A DNA stretch of 6,060 bases from Imperialibacter sp965651695 (lineage in GTDB: Bacteria > Bacteroidota > Bacteroidia > Cytophagales > Cyclobacteriaceae). Location: assembly GCA_965651695.1 (NCBI GenBank), contig CBFGTI010000262.1:1-6060 (forward strand), given 5' to 3'. The notes under the pieces were generated by a model. The model saw only the letters and a program-made list of their open reading frames with translations. It had not been told where the DNA came from and ran no database searches. The position numbers and the translations under genes were made by a program. The stretch's first letter is position 1. Every line of letters begins with the position of its first letter. Positions 5,786 through 6,060 of the stretch are shown here, in pieces.

Positions 5786-6060
5786 GTGCTCCCGATCCCA
5801 ACGGGGTCACACATTCCTTTGCACGGCAACAGCATGATTGCCCTAATAACGTGCGACCCTTTCCGGGTCGCAGTCCCTGTTACCGATGCCTTTATGCTAT
5901 AAACCTGCGAACCCTTCGGGTTCGGTCACAATCGAAAGCCTGCTGGTTACAACGGCTTGCTGTGCTTCTCCCGATCCCAACGGGGTCATAGGTTCCTTTG
6001 CATGAGGGTTGCACAAGGGCTGCGATTCAATGGGGGTTAACAACGTGCGACCCGTTCTGG
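5786..6060 (+). repeat. Composite hairpin-repeat array, running off the window end
   Basis: Successive short hairpins are visible: GATCCC-AAC-GGGGTC (5794-5808), GGCAA/TTGCC (5825-5842), TGCGACCC-TTTCC-GGGTCGCA (5852-5872, 8-bp perfect stem), TTTAT-GCT-ATAAA (5891-5903), CGAACCC-TTC-GGGTTCG (5908-5924, 7-bp perfect stem), and a second GATCCC-AAC-GGGGTC (5973-5987). The flank CCCGATCCCAACGGGGTCA plus a downstream TTCCTTTGCA occurs twice (5791 and 5970). AACGTGCGACCC occurs at 5848 and 6042, the second cut off by the window end. Each CCCGATCCC stem holds a T-G pair that survives only in plus-strand RNA, hinting at that orientation. The open frame across this region (5725-5991) is not credible as a gene. 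Similar multi-hairpin intergenic repeats are, to my recollection, common in Bacteroidota genomes. Confidence 0.7.

Noticed and set aside
5725..5991. 88-residue plus-strand open frame
   Set aside because: It reads through the hairpin repeats and has no coding character; such frames are a common by-product of this type of repeat.

Overview
The window looks like chromosomal DNA of a member of the Bacteroidota, probably Chitinophagaceae or a close relative. This is inferred from protein families: a long Bacteroidota-type tyrosine recombinase ending in IKNPLD, a HU-like protein of the HU-HIG type, and a small CxxC/CxxxC zinc-ribbon protein. Starts lack clear Shine-Dalgarno sequences and are often preceded by A-rich DNA, and one secreted protein has a signal peptide ending in AAQ, which also fits. 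No database search was possible, so the taxonomy is inference.

Left part (1-1628): a tyrosine recombinase gene on the minus strand (49-1179) is divergent from a small zinc-ribbon gene on the plus strand (1251-1628). A perfect 33-bp palindrome (1213-1245) lies between their starts. A 9-8-9 inverted repeat (10-35), shaped like a recombinase core site, sits just beyond the 3' end of the recombinase gene. Sampled lines of the recombinase gene are AT-richer than sampled lines of the operon to the right (22/60 and 26/60 G+C against 37/60 and 37/60). Together this suggests a small acquired or mobile module.

Middle (1662-2688): a HU-like DNA-binding protein gene (minus strand, real start 2087) converges on the zinc-ribbon gene. 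Upstream of it, about 600 bp contain no credible gene. This stretch holds an array of about twelve 22-bp tandem units (2178-2441) with a 66-bp higher-order period, and then a separate array of about four 23-bp units (2509-2600). Long open frames over the 22-bp array are an artefact, since 66 bp is divisible by three and the units contain few stops.

Right part (2689-5590): four genes on the minus strand form one tight operon, transcribed in the order DUF547 secreted protein, AhpD/carboxymuconolactone-decarboxylase-like protein, arsS radical SAM enzyme, family-2 glycosyltransferase. Gaps are 18 nt, a 1-nt stop/start overlap (TAATG), and 23 nt. The last three are the characteristic companions of arsenosugar biosynthesis clusters. 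ArsS is thought to build the 5'-deoxyadenosyl arsenical from methylated arsenic, and the glycosyltransferase probably acts on a later sugar or aglycone step. The arsenite methyltransferase ArsM, which should act first, is not in the window. A possible Bacteroidota-type promoter lies at 5616-5644.

Far right (5645-6060): non-coding DNA with a duplicated ATTGCGGATTTG motif and a series of short GC-rich hairpins. Two copies of one composite module about 180-195 bp apart can be recognised, the second running off the window end. They look like an interspersed hairpin-repeat family.
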